A DNA stretch of 39,149 nucleotides from Muribaculaceae bacterium (GTDB lineage: Bacteria; Bacteroidota; Bacteroidia; Bacteroidales; Muribaculaceae), in contig JAKVKZ010000028.1 in assembly GCA_022484565.1 (NCBI GenBank), forward strand, positions 1 through 39,149. Reading direction: 5' to 3'. Under the pieces are notes generated by a model. That model did no database searches. It had not been told where the DNA came from and saw only the letters and a list, made by a program, of their open reading frames with translations. Shown in pieces: positions 1 to 8,996 of this stretch (positions are counted from its first letter, which is position 1; each line of letters begins with the position of its first letter). A program made the translations under genes and the position numbers.

Positions 1-84
1 TATAATATTGTAGTGCTTTACTTTCTGTCGGCAGTCCTTACAATAGGATATATCATTCAAAAAGTCGCAATAACCAGCCTATAA
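1..84 (+). CDS. C-terminal end of an unidentified membrane protein (partial)
   Basis: Frame 1 is open from the window edge to a TAA at 82-84 and gives a 27-residue tail. The tail is strongly hydrophobic (Val, Leu, Tyr, Phe, Ile, Ala) and then has a short polar end with Gln and Lys, as in a last transmembrane helix. It ends directly against the aroC stop codon (85-87, other strand), so the two genes converge with no gap, which is common in compact genomes. The family cannot be told from 27 residues. A chance open frame is possible, but the hydrophobic composition and exact abutment favour a real gene end. Confidence 0.5.
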   Translation, partial: YNIVVLYFLSAVLTIGYIIQKVAITSL

Positions 85-1161
85 TCAAAAATGCACCGTC
101 TTGTCAAGCAGGTAAGCATCGAGAATCACCATTGCAGCCATAGCCTCAACCACAGGCACAGCACGCGGAAGCACACATGCATCGTGGCGACCGCGGGCAT
201 GAAGCACCACTGGCTCGCCTTTTGAATTTACCGTGGTCACATCACGCAGCAGGGTTGCCACAGGCTTGAACGCCACACGGAAATAGATGTCCTCACCATT
301 TGAGATGCCGCCTTGAATACCACCCGAATTATTAGTGACGGTGGATATTTTCCCATTCCTTGAAGTGAAATCATCGTTAACCTCGCTGCCACGGCGTGAG
401 GCAAAATCAAATCCAAGTCCATACTCAAATCCCTTCACGGCATTAATTCCAAGCATAGCAGCCCCAAGTTGAGCGTGAAGTTTACTAAACACTGGTTCGC
501 CAAGTCCTACAGGCACTCCAGTAACCACACCAGTGATAATGCCGCCGACAGTATCGCCCTCGCCTTTCACTTTCAGTATCAACTGCTGCATCCTGGCTGC
601 CACATAAGCATCAGGACAACGCATATCATTCGACTCGATGAGCGATTTGTCGTATTTACGATAATCCTTGTCGAGAGCTATGTCACCTACCTGTGAAGTG
701 TAGGCGTACAAATCAATACCGACTGTGGCAAGAGCCTGTCGCGCAAAAGCACCAGCAACAACTCTGGCAGCAGTTTCACGGGCCGACGAACGTCCTCCAC
801 CTCGAGCATCACGGAAACCATATTTTGAAGAATACGTGAAATCGGCGTGCGACGGGCGGAAAGCATCAGCAATGTTGCCATAGTCGGCAGAACGCTGATT
901 CTCATTGGCAATATAGAACCCTATTGGAGTACCAGTCGTAACGCCATCGAGCATTCCCGAAAGGATATGGACTGTGTCGCTTTCCCGACGTGCCGTCACA
1001 ATGGTAGATTGCCCTGGACGACGGCGGTCAAGCTCGGCCTGTACCTTTTCAAGGCTGATTTTCACGCCAGCCGGCATACCATCAATTACTCCGCCAATCG
1101 CCTCACCGTGCGATTCGCCAAAACTCGTCAAAGTGAAAATGTTACCGAACGTGTTGCGCAT
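85..1161 (-). CDS. aroC: chorismate synthase
   Basis: Catalyses the last step of the shikimate pathway, turning 5-enolpyruvylshikimate-3-phosphate into chorismate with reduced FMN as cofactor, in the cytoplasm. At 358 aa it has the normal family length. Signatures seen: FGESHG at residues 14-19; an RRPGQS segment near residue 47; a [10 protein letters not shown] flavin/substrate segment near residue 120; and a C-terminal [14 protein letters not shown] block. The ATG start gives the typical MRNTFGN opening. It lies 24 bp downstream of the ybaK-like gene on the same strand and probably shares its promoter. Chorismate also feeds menaquinone synthesis, and a menA-like gene lies just beyond on the other strand. 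That proximity may be coincidence. Confidence 0.97.
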   Translation of the reverse strand: MRNTFGNIFTLTSFGESHGEAIGGVIDGMPAGVKISLEKVQAELDRRRPGQSTIVTARRESDTVHILSGMLDGVTTGTPIGFYIANENQRSADYGNIADAFRPSHADFTYSSKYGFRDARGGGRSSARETAARVVAGAFARQALATVGIDLYAYTSQVGDIALDKDYRKYDKSLIESNDMRCPDAYVAARMQQLILKVKGEGDTVGGIITGVVTGVPVGLGEPVFSKLHAQLGAAMLGINAVKGFEYGLGFDFASRRGSEVNDDFTSRNGKISTVTNNSGGIQGGISNGEDIYFRVAFKPVATLLRDVTTVNSKGEPVVLHARGRHDACVLPRAVPVVEAMAAMVILDAYLLDKTVHF

Positions 1162-1185
1162 ATTGTTTGGATTATAGTGTTACGA

Positions 1186-1665
1186 TTATAATGTGATGTC
1201 GGCAGTGGAAGCATTAATGAAACCGATAAGTTGCTTCGGATTAATTTTCAGTTGCAAGCCACGTAAACCGGCACTGACATAGAAATATTCGAACGGTTCG
1301 CATGACGCATCGAAAAATGTGGGAAATAATTTCTTCATGCCAACTGGCGAGCACCCGCCACGGATATAGCCCGTACGGGGAAGAAGTTCTTTCATGGGAA
1401 TAAGGTCAACTTTCTTGTTTCCCGACACCTTGGCAGCCTTTTTTAGGTCAACTTCAGCATCACCGGGGATTACGCACACAAAATAGCCAGTCTTTTCACC
1501 GTGAAGGACAAGAGTCTTGAAAACATGCTTAATGTCCTCCCCGAGCTGGTCGGCTACATGCTGGGCTGCAAGATTATCTTCGTCAACCTCGTAAGGCACA
1601 AGCTCATAAGGAATTTTTGCCCTATCGAGAAGCCGTGCCGCATTAGTTTTATTTATTCCTGACAT
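1186..1665 (-). CDS. ybaK: YbaK/EbsC-family Cys-tRNA(Pro) deacylase
   Basis: A 159-aa protein of the YbaK/ProX editing family. It is predicted to hydrolyse Cys-tRNA(Pro) formed by mischarging prolyl-tRNA synthetase, acting in trans in the cytoplasm. The sequence shows the family pattern: an N-terminal TNAARLLD segment; a VFKTLVLHG strand; VCVIPGDAEVDLKKAAK, containing the conserved lysine-rich helix; and a glycine-rich RGGCSPVG stretch before the C-terminal domain. The length is typical of YbaK. It is the first gene of a two-gene minus-strand unit with aroC. A TAnnTTTG promoter box lies 25 bp upstream of its ATG. Family assignment is firm; exact substrate specificity is inferred from YbaK. 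Confidence 0.9.
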   Translation of the reverse strand: MSGINKTNAARLLDRAKIPYELVPYEVDEDNLAAQHVADQLGEDIKHVFKTLVLHGEKTGYFVCVIPGDAEVDLKKAAKVSGNKKVDLIPMKELLPRTGYIRGGCSPVGMKKLFPTFFDASCEPFEYFYVSAGLRGLQLKINPKQLIGFINASTADITL

Positions 1666-1689
1666 ATCACGTAAGAATTATCTTCATTA

Positions 1690-1697
1690 CAAAGTTA
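1690..1697 (-). promoter_or_regulatory. -7 promoter box for ybaK-aroC
   Basis: On the minus strand the bases read TAACTTTG, an exact TAnnTTTG match, 25 bp before the ybaK ATG. No clear -33 TTTG is visible. The 303-bp gap 1666-1968 holds only this box and the divergent menA promoter in AT-rich sequence; I see no gene or RNA in it. Confidence 0.6.
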
Positions 1698-1886
1698 ATC
1701 ATTTTTTGAAAAATGACCGATTCATTTGGCTGATAGTTGCAAAATTAGTGATAAACCGATATGAAATATCGAAAAAAACGTCATAAACATGCGGTAATGA
1801 ATGATTATTTTCTCAAAAAGCTGAATTATCACTACAAGAATGAATAAAAATATTTGAAAATATTCGCAGATAAATGAATATAATAT

Positions 1887-1894
1887 TAATTTTG
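1887..1894 (+). promoter_or_regulatory. -7 promoter box for menA-CPBP operon
   Basis: TAATTTTG, an exact TAnnTTTG match, is followed by about 70 bp of leader before the menA ATG. The -33 element is weak. Confidence 0.5.
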
Positions 1895-1968
1895 CAGACT
1901 TAAAGGTGATACGGGGAAATTCTCAGATTATTCCGTCACACAATATTAACTCATAACAATTTTTACGA

Positions 1969-2865
1969 ATGAAAAAATGGTTAATCGCTATCCGGCCATG
2001 GTCATTCCCGGCCTCGGCAATGCCAGCTATTATCGCAATAACCTATATTTTCTGGCAATGGTGCAACTCTGACCAAATATATCAGGTGAATTGGATTAAT
2101 GCAATTTTCAGCTTGATAGGCGCAATCGCATTTCAAGCAGCAGGAAATGTAATCAGCGACTATTTCGATTTCAAATATCACGTTGACCGAAAAGAATCGT
2201 TCGGCTCAAGCCGAGTTCTGATTGACGGAATGTTCACTCCCCGTGCCCTACTTAAATACGGAATCGGACTACTGGCTTTTGCTGTGATAATAGGTCTGTA
2301 CCTGCTGTGGCAAAGCGGAATTCAGCTGCTTTGGATAGGCCTGATAGGTTTTTTGGGCACATACTTCTATTATGCGCTTAAATACCGCGCATTCGGCGAC
2401 CTGCTTATTTTCGTGATTTATGGGCAGCTAATCGCATTGGGAACTACCTACACAATGACCTGCACACTAAGTTGGCCAGTACTGCTTATTTCCATGCCGT
2501 CAGGCTTCCTGATTGTAAATATTCTGCACGCCAACAACACTCGCGACATCTATTTTGACAGGAAAGCCGGAATACGCACATTTGCGATGGTACTTGGCAT
2601 TCAAGGCTCGAAAATGCAATATATGATACTTGCCCTGGGCAGCTACGTGGCAATTGCACTATTCGTGATTTTCAGGCTTGTCTCACCTATCTGCCTGTCG
2701 GTTCTGCTGACAATGCCATTGGCTTTAAAAAACATAAATTGCATGTCGCAGGCCAGTATTGAACAGCCTGAAAGAATAAAGGCGCTCGACGGAATGTCGG
2801 CTCAATTAGTGATGGCATTCAGCATGTGCATAGCCATATCAAACATAATTGCAGCATTTTTATAA
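1969..2865 (+). CDS. menA: UbiA-family prenyltransferase, probably 1,4-dihydroxy-2-naphthoate polyprenyltransferase
   Basis: A polytopic inner-membrane enzyme of 298 aa, predicted to attach a polyprenyl chain to 1,4-dihydroxy-2-naphthoate in menaquinone synthesis. Both magnesium-diphosphate motifs of the UbiA superfamily are visible: N60-x3-D64-x2-D67 in the first large loop, and N189-N190-x2-D193-x3-D197 followed by a GIRTFAMVLG segment, which is the MenA-type second loop. Several hydrophobic helices separate and follow them. The opening KKWLIAIRPWSFPAS is typical of MenA. Bacteroidales respire with menaquinone, which fits. Another UbiA acceptor cannot be excluded, but the second loop favours MenA. 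The CPBP protease gene begins 10 bp after its stop. Confidence 0.88.
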   Translation: MKKWLIAIRPWSFPASAMPAIIAITYIFWQWCNSDQIYQVNWINAIFSLIGAIAFQAAGNVISDYFDFKYHVDRKESFGSSRVLIDGMFTPRALLKYGIGLLAFAVIIGLYLLWQSGIQLLWIGLIGFLGTYFYYALKYRAFGDLLIFVIYGQLIALGTTYTMTCTLSWPVLLISMPSGFLIVNILHANNTRDIYFDRKAGIRTFAMVLGIQGSKMQYMILALGSYVAIALFVIFRLVSPICLSVLLTMPLALKNINCMSQASIEQPERIKALDGMSAQLVMAFSMCIAISNIIAAFL

Positions 2866-2875
2866 GCCGCAGAAG

Positions 2876-3496
2876 ATGGAAAAGAAAATAATTTTACCCG
2901 TAGTTGCTGCTGCCGTTCTTTGGTTCGCAATGTTCTCGCCATGGACGGCACCGCACCTGAATTTTTGGTACAGCATGAGCTGCTCAGCCATAATTCTGTG
3001 GATAATGAGTGCATGGCTCACGAAAGATTTCAAGCATAAATTCAAAATCGGTTGGACGGACGCAATAATAGGCATAACGTCAGCCGCATTGCTTTGGGTT
3101 GTGTTCTACATAGGTGACGTAGCTTCAAAATGGATGTTTGATTTTGCAGCACCGCAAGTTAGCAACATATACCAACTGAAAACCAACCAAAACCTTGTTT
3201 TCGTAGGATTGGCTTTGGCCTTCATAATCGGACCGGCTGAAGAAGTGTTTTGGCGCAACTACCTGCAAGGCTCATTGACGGAAAAATACGGAAAATATAT
3301 AGCATTCATCGTCACCACAATTGTCTATGCGCTTGTGCATATCTGGTCGTTCAATTTCATGCTTGTGATGGCAGCTTTGGTGTGCGGAGGATTTTGGGGC
3401 TTGATGTACATGTTCAGGCGGAACCTCACGGCAAACATAATATCACATTCGCTATGGGATGTGGCTGTATTCCTGATATTCCCCATAGGACAATAG
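2876..3496 (+). CDS. CPBP-family intramembrane glutamic endopeptidase (CAAX/Abi-like)
   Basis: A membrane protein of about 206 aa with several hydrophobic helices and the CPBP catalytic pattern: E122-E123-x3-R127 in a GPAEEVFWRNYL context, then a later His in LVHIW and another in ISHSLWD. These residues are the expected active site of CAAX prenyl-endopeptidase-like and bacteriocin-processing membrane proteases. I chose the ATG at 2876, 10 bp after the menA stop. An in-frame ATG at 2849 would add nine residues overlapping menA and seems less likely. Its place in the menA operon hints at a role with prenylated or membrane substrates, but this is inference and the substrate is unknown. A strong terminator follows. 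Confidence 0.85.
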   Translation: MEKKIILPVVAAAVLWFAMFSPWTAPHLNFWYSMSCSAIILWIMSAWLTKDFKHKFKIGWTDAIIGITSAALLWVVFYIGDVASKWMFDFAAPQVSNIYQLKTNQNLVFVGLALAFIIGPAEEVFWRNYLQGSLTEKYGKYIAFIVTTIVYALVHIWSFNFMLVMAALVCGGFWGLMYMFRRNLTANIISHSLWDVAVFLIFPIGQ

Positions 3497-3519
3497 ATTC
3501 CAATCATACAACATAAAAA

Positions 3520-3553
3520 CGGCGATGACACTTTTAAATGAATGTCATCGCCG
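3520..3553. terminator. bidirectional rho-independent terminator between CPBP gene and rho
   Basis: A perfect 11-bp stem (3520-3530 with 3543-3553, CGGCGATGACA and its complement) encloses a 12-nt loop. T-rich sequence lies on both outer sides. It sits between the convergent ends of the CPBP gene (3496) and rho (3590), so it can serve both. Confidence 0.8.
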
Positions 3554-3589
3554 CGTAATTTTATAGGTGTGAAACGACCAGCTAAATCA

Positions 3590-5695
3590 TCAGTCGTTCA
3601 TTGTAAGCAAAAGTTCCTCATTGTTACGCGTACGCTCCATGCGGTCCTTGATGAATTCCATAGCCTCTATGCTCGTGCGGTCGCCAAGGAAACGGCGAAG
3701 AATCCACATGCGGTTGAGAGTGTCCTGTGTGAGGAGCAAATCATCGCGGCGAGTACTGGAAGCGATAATGTCAACGGCTGGGAATATACGTTTGTTGGAA
3801 AGTTTACGGTCGAGCTGAAGCTCCATGTTACCTGTTCCCTTAAATTCCTCGAAAATCACCTCATCCATCTTTGAGCCAGTATCGATAAGCGCAGTGGCTA
3901 TAATGGTAAGGCTGCCTCCATTCTCAATGTTACGCGCAGCGCCAAAGAAGCGTTTCGGTTTTTGAAGCGCATTTGCATCGACACCGCCGGAGAGGATTTT
4001 GCCGGAAGCAGGTGAAACAGTGTTGTAGGCACGGGCAAGACGGGTGATTGAATCAAGCAGAATCACTACATCGTGACCGCATTCAACCATACGTTTAGCC
4101 TTTTCAAGAACAAGACCAGCAATCTTTACGTGACGGTCGGCAGGCTCATCGAATGTGGAAGCGATAACTTCGGCATTCACGCTGCGGGCCATGTCGGTAA
4201 CCTCCTCAGGACGTTCATCTATAAGGAGAATTATCATGTAAGTGTCGGGGTGATTCTCACTGATGGCGTTTGCTATATCCTTCAAGAGTACTGTTTTACC
4301 AGTCTTAGGCTGTGCCACGATAAGACCGCGCTGTCCTTTACCGATAGGTGCAAACATATCTACCACGCGGGTGGAGATATTGCAAGTCTTACCACTTGTG
4401 AGGTCGAATTTTTCATCAGGGAATAATGGCACAAGATGCTCAAACGGAATGCGGTCGCGCACAAATTCAGGCGAACGTCCGTTAATCTTGTCAACATGGC
4501 AAAGCGGGAAATATTTCTCTCCTTCCTTTGGCGGACGGATAGGACCTTCAACCACATCACCTGTTTTCAAGCCATTTATTTTGATTTGCTGCTGCGACAC
4601 ATAAATGTCGTCAGGCGAAGTTAGATAGTTATAATCTGAAGAACGAAGGAATCCGTAACCATCAGGCATTATTTCAAGCAGACCTGTTCCGTTAAGAATA
4701 CCATCAAAATTATATGGGTCATCTACAAGAGGTTCAGGTGCGACATTCTGCTGCTGGTTCAATTTCCCCTTCTTATTGCGTTTTGGCATTTTCTCCACTT
4801 GAGGCTCTTGAATGATAATAGGAGCTTTTGCTGCCTCTTCCGCTGCCCTACGGGCCTCTTCTGCTGCGCGTCGTGCGTCTTCCTCACGTTCCTCTGGAGT
4901 ACGCGGCTTGAAAGTGCGACGCTCCATGGTGTTGAAGAAAGCATCAAGCGAGACTGAAGATTTTCCAGCACCCGAAGGTGTGAAAACTCCAGCAGATGGT
5001 GCAGGCGCTTGCGGTGCATCACCATCTGGCTGCAATGGGGAGAGTGGCTGTTGTGAAGGAGTGAAGGTTCTTGGCTGACGCGGAACGAATGTCTGCTGTG
5101 GAGCCGGATTATTATTGGCTAAAGGTTCCTGTTTTTTGGGAGCCTCTGCTACAGGTTTTGCAACTGGAGCTGGAATATTTTGCTGAGGTTGTGCTGGTTG
5201 TCCGACAGTTTTTTGAGGAGCGACCTTTACGGCATCGGCAGGTGCGGGATAATCTTCTTCACCGAGCTTATCGGAAATAGCTACACCGCTTGTTGGTTCC
5301 ATTCCTCCGCGAAGGAAACGTTTGCGACGACCACGAAATTTTGTATCGTCAGTTTTTGCCGGTTGATTCTCATCAGGTGCTGCAGCAGCTTTTACAGGCT
5401 TTTGATTTTCAGCCTTAACTGGATTTTTCTCATCCTTCTGCTTATTGTCCTTAGGAGCATCTTCTTTTTTCACGGCAACAGCCTCTGCCTTTTGAACTTT
5501 CGGGCGACGGCCACGTTTCTTTTTTTCAGGCATATTCGCAGCCGAAACCTTTGAACCGTCGATGGCCTGCTGGTCAAGAATCTTATAAATGAGGTCGTCA
5601 TTTAGCAGTGAATCAATCTTCTTAAGCCCCATCCCTTCGGCAATTGCTTTCAGCTCAGGCAAACTTTTGGCATTTAATTCTGAAATAGTGTACAT
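3590..5695 (-). CDS. rho: transcription termination factor Rho with large disordered insertion
   Basis: Hexameric RNA helicase that ends transcription. Order from the N-terminus: a Rho-N domain (about 1-45, [20 protein letters not shown]); a long insertion (about 50-325) rich in Lys, Pro, Ala, Gln and Glu; a cold-shock RNA-binding domain with DGYGFLRS; and the ATPase core. The core has the P-loop (QPKTGKT, catalytic Lys467), Walker B ([16 protein letters not shown]), the Q-loop [21 protein letters not shown], and the [11 protein letters not shown] arginine-finger region. At 701 aa it is far longer than the roughly 420 aa of E. coli Rho. I chose the ATG at 5695 because it gives the Rho-N opening; an upstream ATG at 5743 adds 16 unconserved residues. 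The gene has a long 5' leader of about 160 nt, which may allow autoregulation as known for rho in other bacteria. Confidence 0.97.
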   Translation of the reverse strand: MYTISELNAKSLPELKAIAEGMGLKKIDSLLNDDLIYKILDQQAIDGSKVSAANMPEKKKRGRRPKVQKAEAVAVKKEDAPKDNKQKDEKNPVKAENQKPVKAAAAPDENQPAKTDDTKFRGRRKRFLRGGMEPTSGVAISDKLGEEDYPAPADAVKVAPQKTVGQPAQPQQNIPAPVAKPVAEAPKKQEPLANNNPAPQQTFVPRQPRTFTPSQQPLSPLQPDGDAPQAPAPSAGVFTPSGAGKSSVSLDAFFNTMERRTFKPRTPEEREEDARRAAEEARRAAEEAAKAPIIIQEPQVEKMPKRNKKGKLNQQQNVAPEPLVDDPYNFDGILNGTGLLEIMPDGYGFLRSSDYNYLTSPDDIYVSQQQIKINGLKTGDVVEGPIRPPKEGEKYFPLCHVDKINGRSPEFVRDRIPFEHLVPLFPDEKFDLTSGKTCNISTRVVDMFAPIGKGQRGLIVAQPKTGKTVLLKDIANAISENHPDTYMIILLIDERPEEVTDMARSVNAEVIASTFDEPADRHVKIAGLVLEKAKRMVECGHDVVILLDSITRLARAYNTVSPASGKILSGGVDANALQKPKRFFGAARNIENGGSLTIIATALIDTGSKMDEVIFEEFKGTGNMELQLDRKLSNKRIFPAVDIIASSTRRDDLLLTQDTLNRMWILRRFLGDRTSIEAMEFIKDRMERTRNNEELLLTMND

Positions 5696-5860
5696 AAATA
5701 TTTTTGTGAAATTCCCGGCATTATGATATTGAACGCCGCGCACATTATTAGTGCATGAATATTTTTAAAGAGTATTTTGGATATTGAAAATATCTGATTG
5801 GAAAAAGGCACCGTCATTTGCAATCTGCAATATGAAAAGATGCCGTATTGAAATATGTGG

Positions 5861-5894
5861 CAAAGATACTGCTTTTTTCTTAATGTGCAACAAA
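5861..5894 (-). promoter_or_regulatory. promoter of rho
   Basis: On the minus strand, TTTGTTG (5894-5888) is followed after 19 bp by TATCTTTG (5868-5861), an excellent match to the Bacteroidota primary sigma consensus. Predicted transcription starts about 160 nt upstream of the rho ATG, leaving an unusually long leader. It contains a short TTGCA/TGCAA hairpin and a GATATT/AATATC hairpin. Confidence 0.8.
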
Positions 5895-5923
5895 TAGTCA
5901 AAAGTTTTTTCACTGCATAAAAT

Positions 5924-5958
5924 TTATCCTTGCCGAACCAATTGTCCAGCAAGGATAA
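5924..5958 (-). terminator. terminator of the phosphodiester glycosidase gene
   Basis: A perfect 10-bp stem (5924-5933 with 5949-5958, TTATCCTTGC and complement) has a 15-nt loop. It lies just downstream of the stop codon of the minus-strand glycosidase gene, with a short U-rich run (AAATTTTAT) after it on that strand. It isolates that gene from the rho promoter. Confidence 0.65.
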
Positions 5959-5983
5959 TATCAAATTAAATAATAAATTTTAT

Positions 5984-8425
5984 TTATCTGACGGCACATT
6001 TGGCCGACCAAGTGGCTTGCGGAGTGGAAACCGTAACGATATAGAATCCGCACGAAGCCTGCTTGGTTGAAATGGTCACTTCATTCACGCCACTTTGAGT
6101 CGCCACCGTCTGCGTGCTGAGCAATTGACCTGAAGCCGTGTACATGCTTACCACTGCCCTTCCGGCACGTTCAGCTCTGAAAACCGCCTTCACCGTTTCG
6201 CTGCCGTTGATGAGCCGTAATGGGCTAGCCGAAGCGCCTGTCTTGACTGCTTTCACGCCACTGCCACCGGCATAATGGGCAAACAAATCCCCCAATGCTA
6301 TTTGGTAACCCGTACCCACTTTCGCACTTTGCATATTGAACTGAATCCTGCGAATCGTGACGGGGAATTGAGGAACTGAAAGTGCTGAAAGAGGAATGCA
6401 ATAGGTGGAATCATGTCCTGCCACAGGAGTGAAAGTCAATGTTGTGGAAGTCCCAAGAGCATCGTGATACATGACATTGACGGTCTTTACTATGCCTGTC
6501 GCATCATGCATTTTGAAAGACACAGAATCAGGAAGACTGTAAAGGCGGATAGCGTTTGTGAGAGCCATAGTGGGCACACGGCTACTGGTTATGTCGAAAT
6601 TATAAACCGCTCCATCAGTCCATCCAGCAGGTAGATTATTGGCATTGGCGTGCAGGTTCTTAACTCCTGAATTGCTGAACGTGATGTTTGCAGTGTCAGC
6701 AAATGATTCCTGCTTCAATAGATTGTCAGTAGGAATTTCAACCGTAGCATTGATTTTGAAAGATATTGTATCGAAAGTTGCGGTGAGTTCCGCAGTTCCG
6801 TTCCGCCTGCCAATCAGAATTCCGTCATCCACAGTGCAGCAGTCGGCATCGCTTGATGTCCAATTGAAAGCAGCCGGGTCAAGGCTGAAAGTGTCGCCAC
6901 CATTCTCGCCGCTTACATTAATTTGATAGTGACGTTTATCATTTATCAATATATTAGTGTAAGCAGGGCGCACATTATTGGCAGTACGGGTGCCAACCAA
7001 AAGCGTTGCTGTTTTTCCGTCCTTCTCTGCCGTTATCGTGCCATTCATGCCCTTAACTCCTGAATGGAACACCGCATTGTCATCCACATAGCCCATTTCG
7101 GAAGGTGAGCATGTGAAAGTGCAGCCTGCGAGGTCATTACTGAGCACTTCATCGTATTTATTGAATGATAGCACGCGAAGCGGGGTTAAAGAAATAGTCG
7201 TAGGACTGATATGCGGACGGCTGAACGTGATATGGTCAGCAATGCTGTCGTCGGGAGCAAGCGACACGGCCAGCATTGCATCCTCGATAGGACGCACTGC
7301 CCCACGGCCAGGCAAATTAAGCATATTTCCATCGATGGCTATTGCAGCCGAGCCTCCACTATCAAAATTAACTACGTCCCAAGCTCCATGGGCAAGCATC
7401 CAATTTGTCAGGTCAACGCAGTCCACGGCATTGCTCTGTGCCGACATTTCGTTGAGCAGAACAAAAAGTTTGGTTTTGTCCTTTGATATTCCCGCCAGCA
7501 CATGCGATGATTTTTCGTATTCACGCCCATTCTCAAAATCATTATATTCCCCTTCGTGCAGCACTCCATCATGTGCAAGACTTGGATAGCCATGAAATCC
7601 GTTGAGAATGTCAGCAGGCGGTGTTCCCCACGTTGCGCCGGTGAATTTCTGGGCTATTCTGATTGTGTCGCCAACATTGACGTGACCATCGAAATCCGTA
7701 GTGCCTTCATTGCGGAAATAAAGCACACAGTGGTCGCCCGAAGTCTGAATCGGAGATGAACCCATATTAAGGACCTTACAACGGATGTCGTGGCCGTTGA
7801 CTATCCACTCATCGAGTGGCTGAAGTTCAAAATAACGTCCAGAATCAGTTAGCGTACGGCTGTTCATGTGGTTGAAAAGCACATAATTGCCGGCAATGTA
7901 AGTTGCTCCAGAGTTGTACGACGTTAAAGCCACAGAGGTGCCGTCAGGCGCGGTTGCCGCGCAAGTCATGGTGTTCGGATTGAACACTTCGGCCTTTTTG
8001 TCCTTAGTTATCGCAAGGAGCGACCTGCCCCACAGGCTGAAAGTTTCTTCACCGTTGGAAATGTTCTGACCGATGCAGATGCCATCGTCATAGACGAAGA
8101 AATCGTGGTTCCAAGCCACTTTCACATGATGGCCGGGCCAGGAATTTTCCTTATAGTGCGTGGCAATGTCCCAACGCTTCACATCGGGCACCTGATGCCG
8201 GCTCATTGATTCCTCCACCTTATTATAAGGATTCTGCAAGTCAATCACCGTCCACCACAATATCAGAGGCTGGCTGTGGTAGATGATTTTCGTGTACTCG
8301 ATACCAGGACCGACAAGATGGCTTTCGACTGTGTCGGCGCTGCCCCAATTCGGAGCGTCGGCCCTGACAGTGAAAAACGAGATGTTGAGTAAAACGCTTA
8401 ATAGTAGAATAGCTGTTCTTTTCAT
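5984..8425 (-). CDS. secreted phosphodiester glycosidase (NAGPA-like) with Ig-like region and T9SS-type C-terminus
   Basis: An exported protein of 813 aa. Residues 1-22 form a Sec signal peptide ending in VRA. The domain to about residue 390 matches the phosphodiester glycosidase (NAGPA, DUF2233) family: GYPSLAHDG, a DLTNWM helix, and the hallmark N353-F-D355-S-G-G-S359 loop, followed by a NLPGRGAVRPIEDAMLAVS strand. Members remove sugars linked through phosphodiesters, as in human uncovering enzyme. The middle holds beta-rich Ig-like segments. The last ~80 residues (SMYTASGQLLST, GFYIVTVST, basic end) resemble a type A T9SS sorting domain, implying surface display or release. It has its own promoter and terminator, so it is monocistronic. 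The natural substrate, perhaps teichoic-acid-like or glycan phosphodiesters, is unknown. Confidence 0.85.
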   Translation of the reverse strand: MKRTAILLLSVLLNISFFTVRADAPNWGSADTVESHLVGPGIEYTKIIYHSQPLILWWTVIDLQNPYNKVEESMSRHQVPDVKRWDIATHYKENSWPGHHVKVAWNHDFFVYDDGICIGQNISNGEETFSLWGRSLLAITKDKKAEVFNPNTMTCAATAPDGTSVALTSYNSGATYIAGNYVLFNHMNSRTLTDSGRYFELQPLDEWIVNGHDIRCKVLNMGSSPIQTSGDHCVLYFRNEGTTDFDGHVNVGDTIRIAQKFTGATWGTPPADILNGFHGYPSLAHDGVLHEGEYNDFENGREYEKSSHVLAGISKDKTKLFVLLNEMSAQSNAVDCVDLTNWMLAHGAWDVVNFDSGGSAAIAIDGNMLNLPGRGAVRPIEDAMLAVSLAPDDSIADHITFSRPHISPTTISLTPLRVLSFNKYDEVLSNDLAGCTFTCSPSEMGYVDDNAVFHSGVKGMNGTITAEKDGKTATLLVGTRTANNVRPAYTNILINDKRHYQINVSGENGGDTFSLDPAAFNWTSSDADCCTVDDGILIGRRNGTAELTATFDTISFKINATVEIPTDNLLKQESFADTANITFSNSGVKNLHANANNLPAGWTDGAVYNFDITSSRVPTMALTNAIRLYSLPDSVSFKMHDATGIVKTVNVMYHDALGTSTTLTFTPVAGHDSTYCIPLSALSVPQFPVTIRRIQFNMQSAKVGTGYQIALGDLFAHYAGGSGVKAVKTGASASPLRLINGSETVKAVFRAERAGRAVVSMYTASGQLLSTQTVATQSGVNEVTISTKQASCGFYIVTVSTPQATWSAKCAVR

Positions 8426-8451
8426 GTTTCAATAGAATTATTGTGTATCGG

Positions 8452-8459
8452 CAAATTTA
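8452..8459 (-). promoter_or_regulatory. -7 promoter box for the phosphodiester glycosidase gene
   Basis: TAAATTTG on the minus strand, an exact TAnnTTTG match, lies 27 bp upstream of the glycosidase ATG at 8425. It is back-to-back with the ruvX promoter in a 142-bp divergent region. Confidence 0.6.
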
Positions 8460-8532
8460 TGGAAGAATAGCGTATTTCGCAATATGTTCCAAAAGATATT
8501 TAGAATTTTGTAAATATCAATTTTGATATAAT

Positions 8533-8563
8533 TTTGAATTTGCACTGATTTTCACTATTTTTG
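8533..8563 (+). promoter_or_regulatory. promoter of ruvX-def, start codon only 4 nt downstream
   Basis: TTTG (8533-8536), 19 bp, then TATTTTTG (8556-8563) is a consensus promoter. Only four bases separate the -7 box from the ATG at 8568, so transcription should start at or next to the start codon. The ruvX mRNA is therefore predicted to be leaderless. Confidence 0.75.
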
Positions 8564-8567
8564 CAGC

Positions 8568-8996
8568 ATGGGAAGGATATTGGCACTCGACTATGGAAGA
8601 AAGCGCACAGGCGTGGCAGTGACTGACCCGTTGCAGATTATAGCCAACGGATTGACCACTGTGCCGACGGCTGGACTTATGGATTATGTCAAGGAATATA
8701 CTTCGCATGAGGATGTGGAACTGATTGTGATTGGCTTGCCGAAGCAGATGAACAATGAGCCGTCGGAAAGCATGAAATATATTACACCTTTCGTCAACCT
8801 CCTCCGCAAGCAACTTCCCGGAATCAGAATTGAGATGTACGACGAACGATTCACATCTGTCATCGCACATCAGACGATGATTGACGGAGGAATGAAGAAA
8901 AGCGACAGGCGCAACAAGGAGACAGTCGACTGCATTGCGGCCTCAATTATTTTAAACGACTATTTGACAAGTAAAAAACAAGGACAAAGATTATGA
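8568..8996 (+). CDS. ruvX: putative pre-16S rRNA nuclease / RuvX (YqgF family)
   Basis: A 142-aa cytoplasmic RNase H-fold nuclease of the YqgF family, linked in E. coli to 16S rRNA 5' end processing and also proposed as a Holliday junction resolvase. Visible motifs: D8 in ILALDYGRKRTGVAV, the IVIGLPKQMNNEPS loop, D92-E93 in MYDERFTS, and D121 in ETVDCIAA. These are the acidic residues expected for metal-dependent cleavage. The length is normal. Its TGA overlaps the def ATG (ATGA at 8993-8996), so the two genes are translationally coupled. No leader seems to be transcribed ahead of the ATG. Confidence 0.93.
   Translation: MGRILALDYGRKRTGVAVTDPLQIIANGLTTVPTAGLMDYVKEYTSHEDVELIVIGLPKQMNNEPSESMKYITPFVNLLRKQLPGIRIEMYDERFTSVIAHQTMIDGGMKKSDRRNKETVDCIAASIILNDYLTSKKQGQRL

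Noticed and set aside
5696..5743. A 16-residue N-terminal extension of Rho
   Set aside because: It is not conserved and lies ahead of the standard Rho-N opening.
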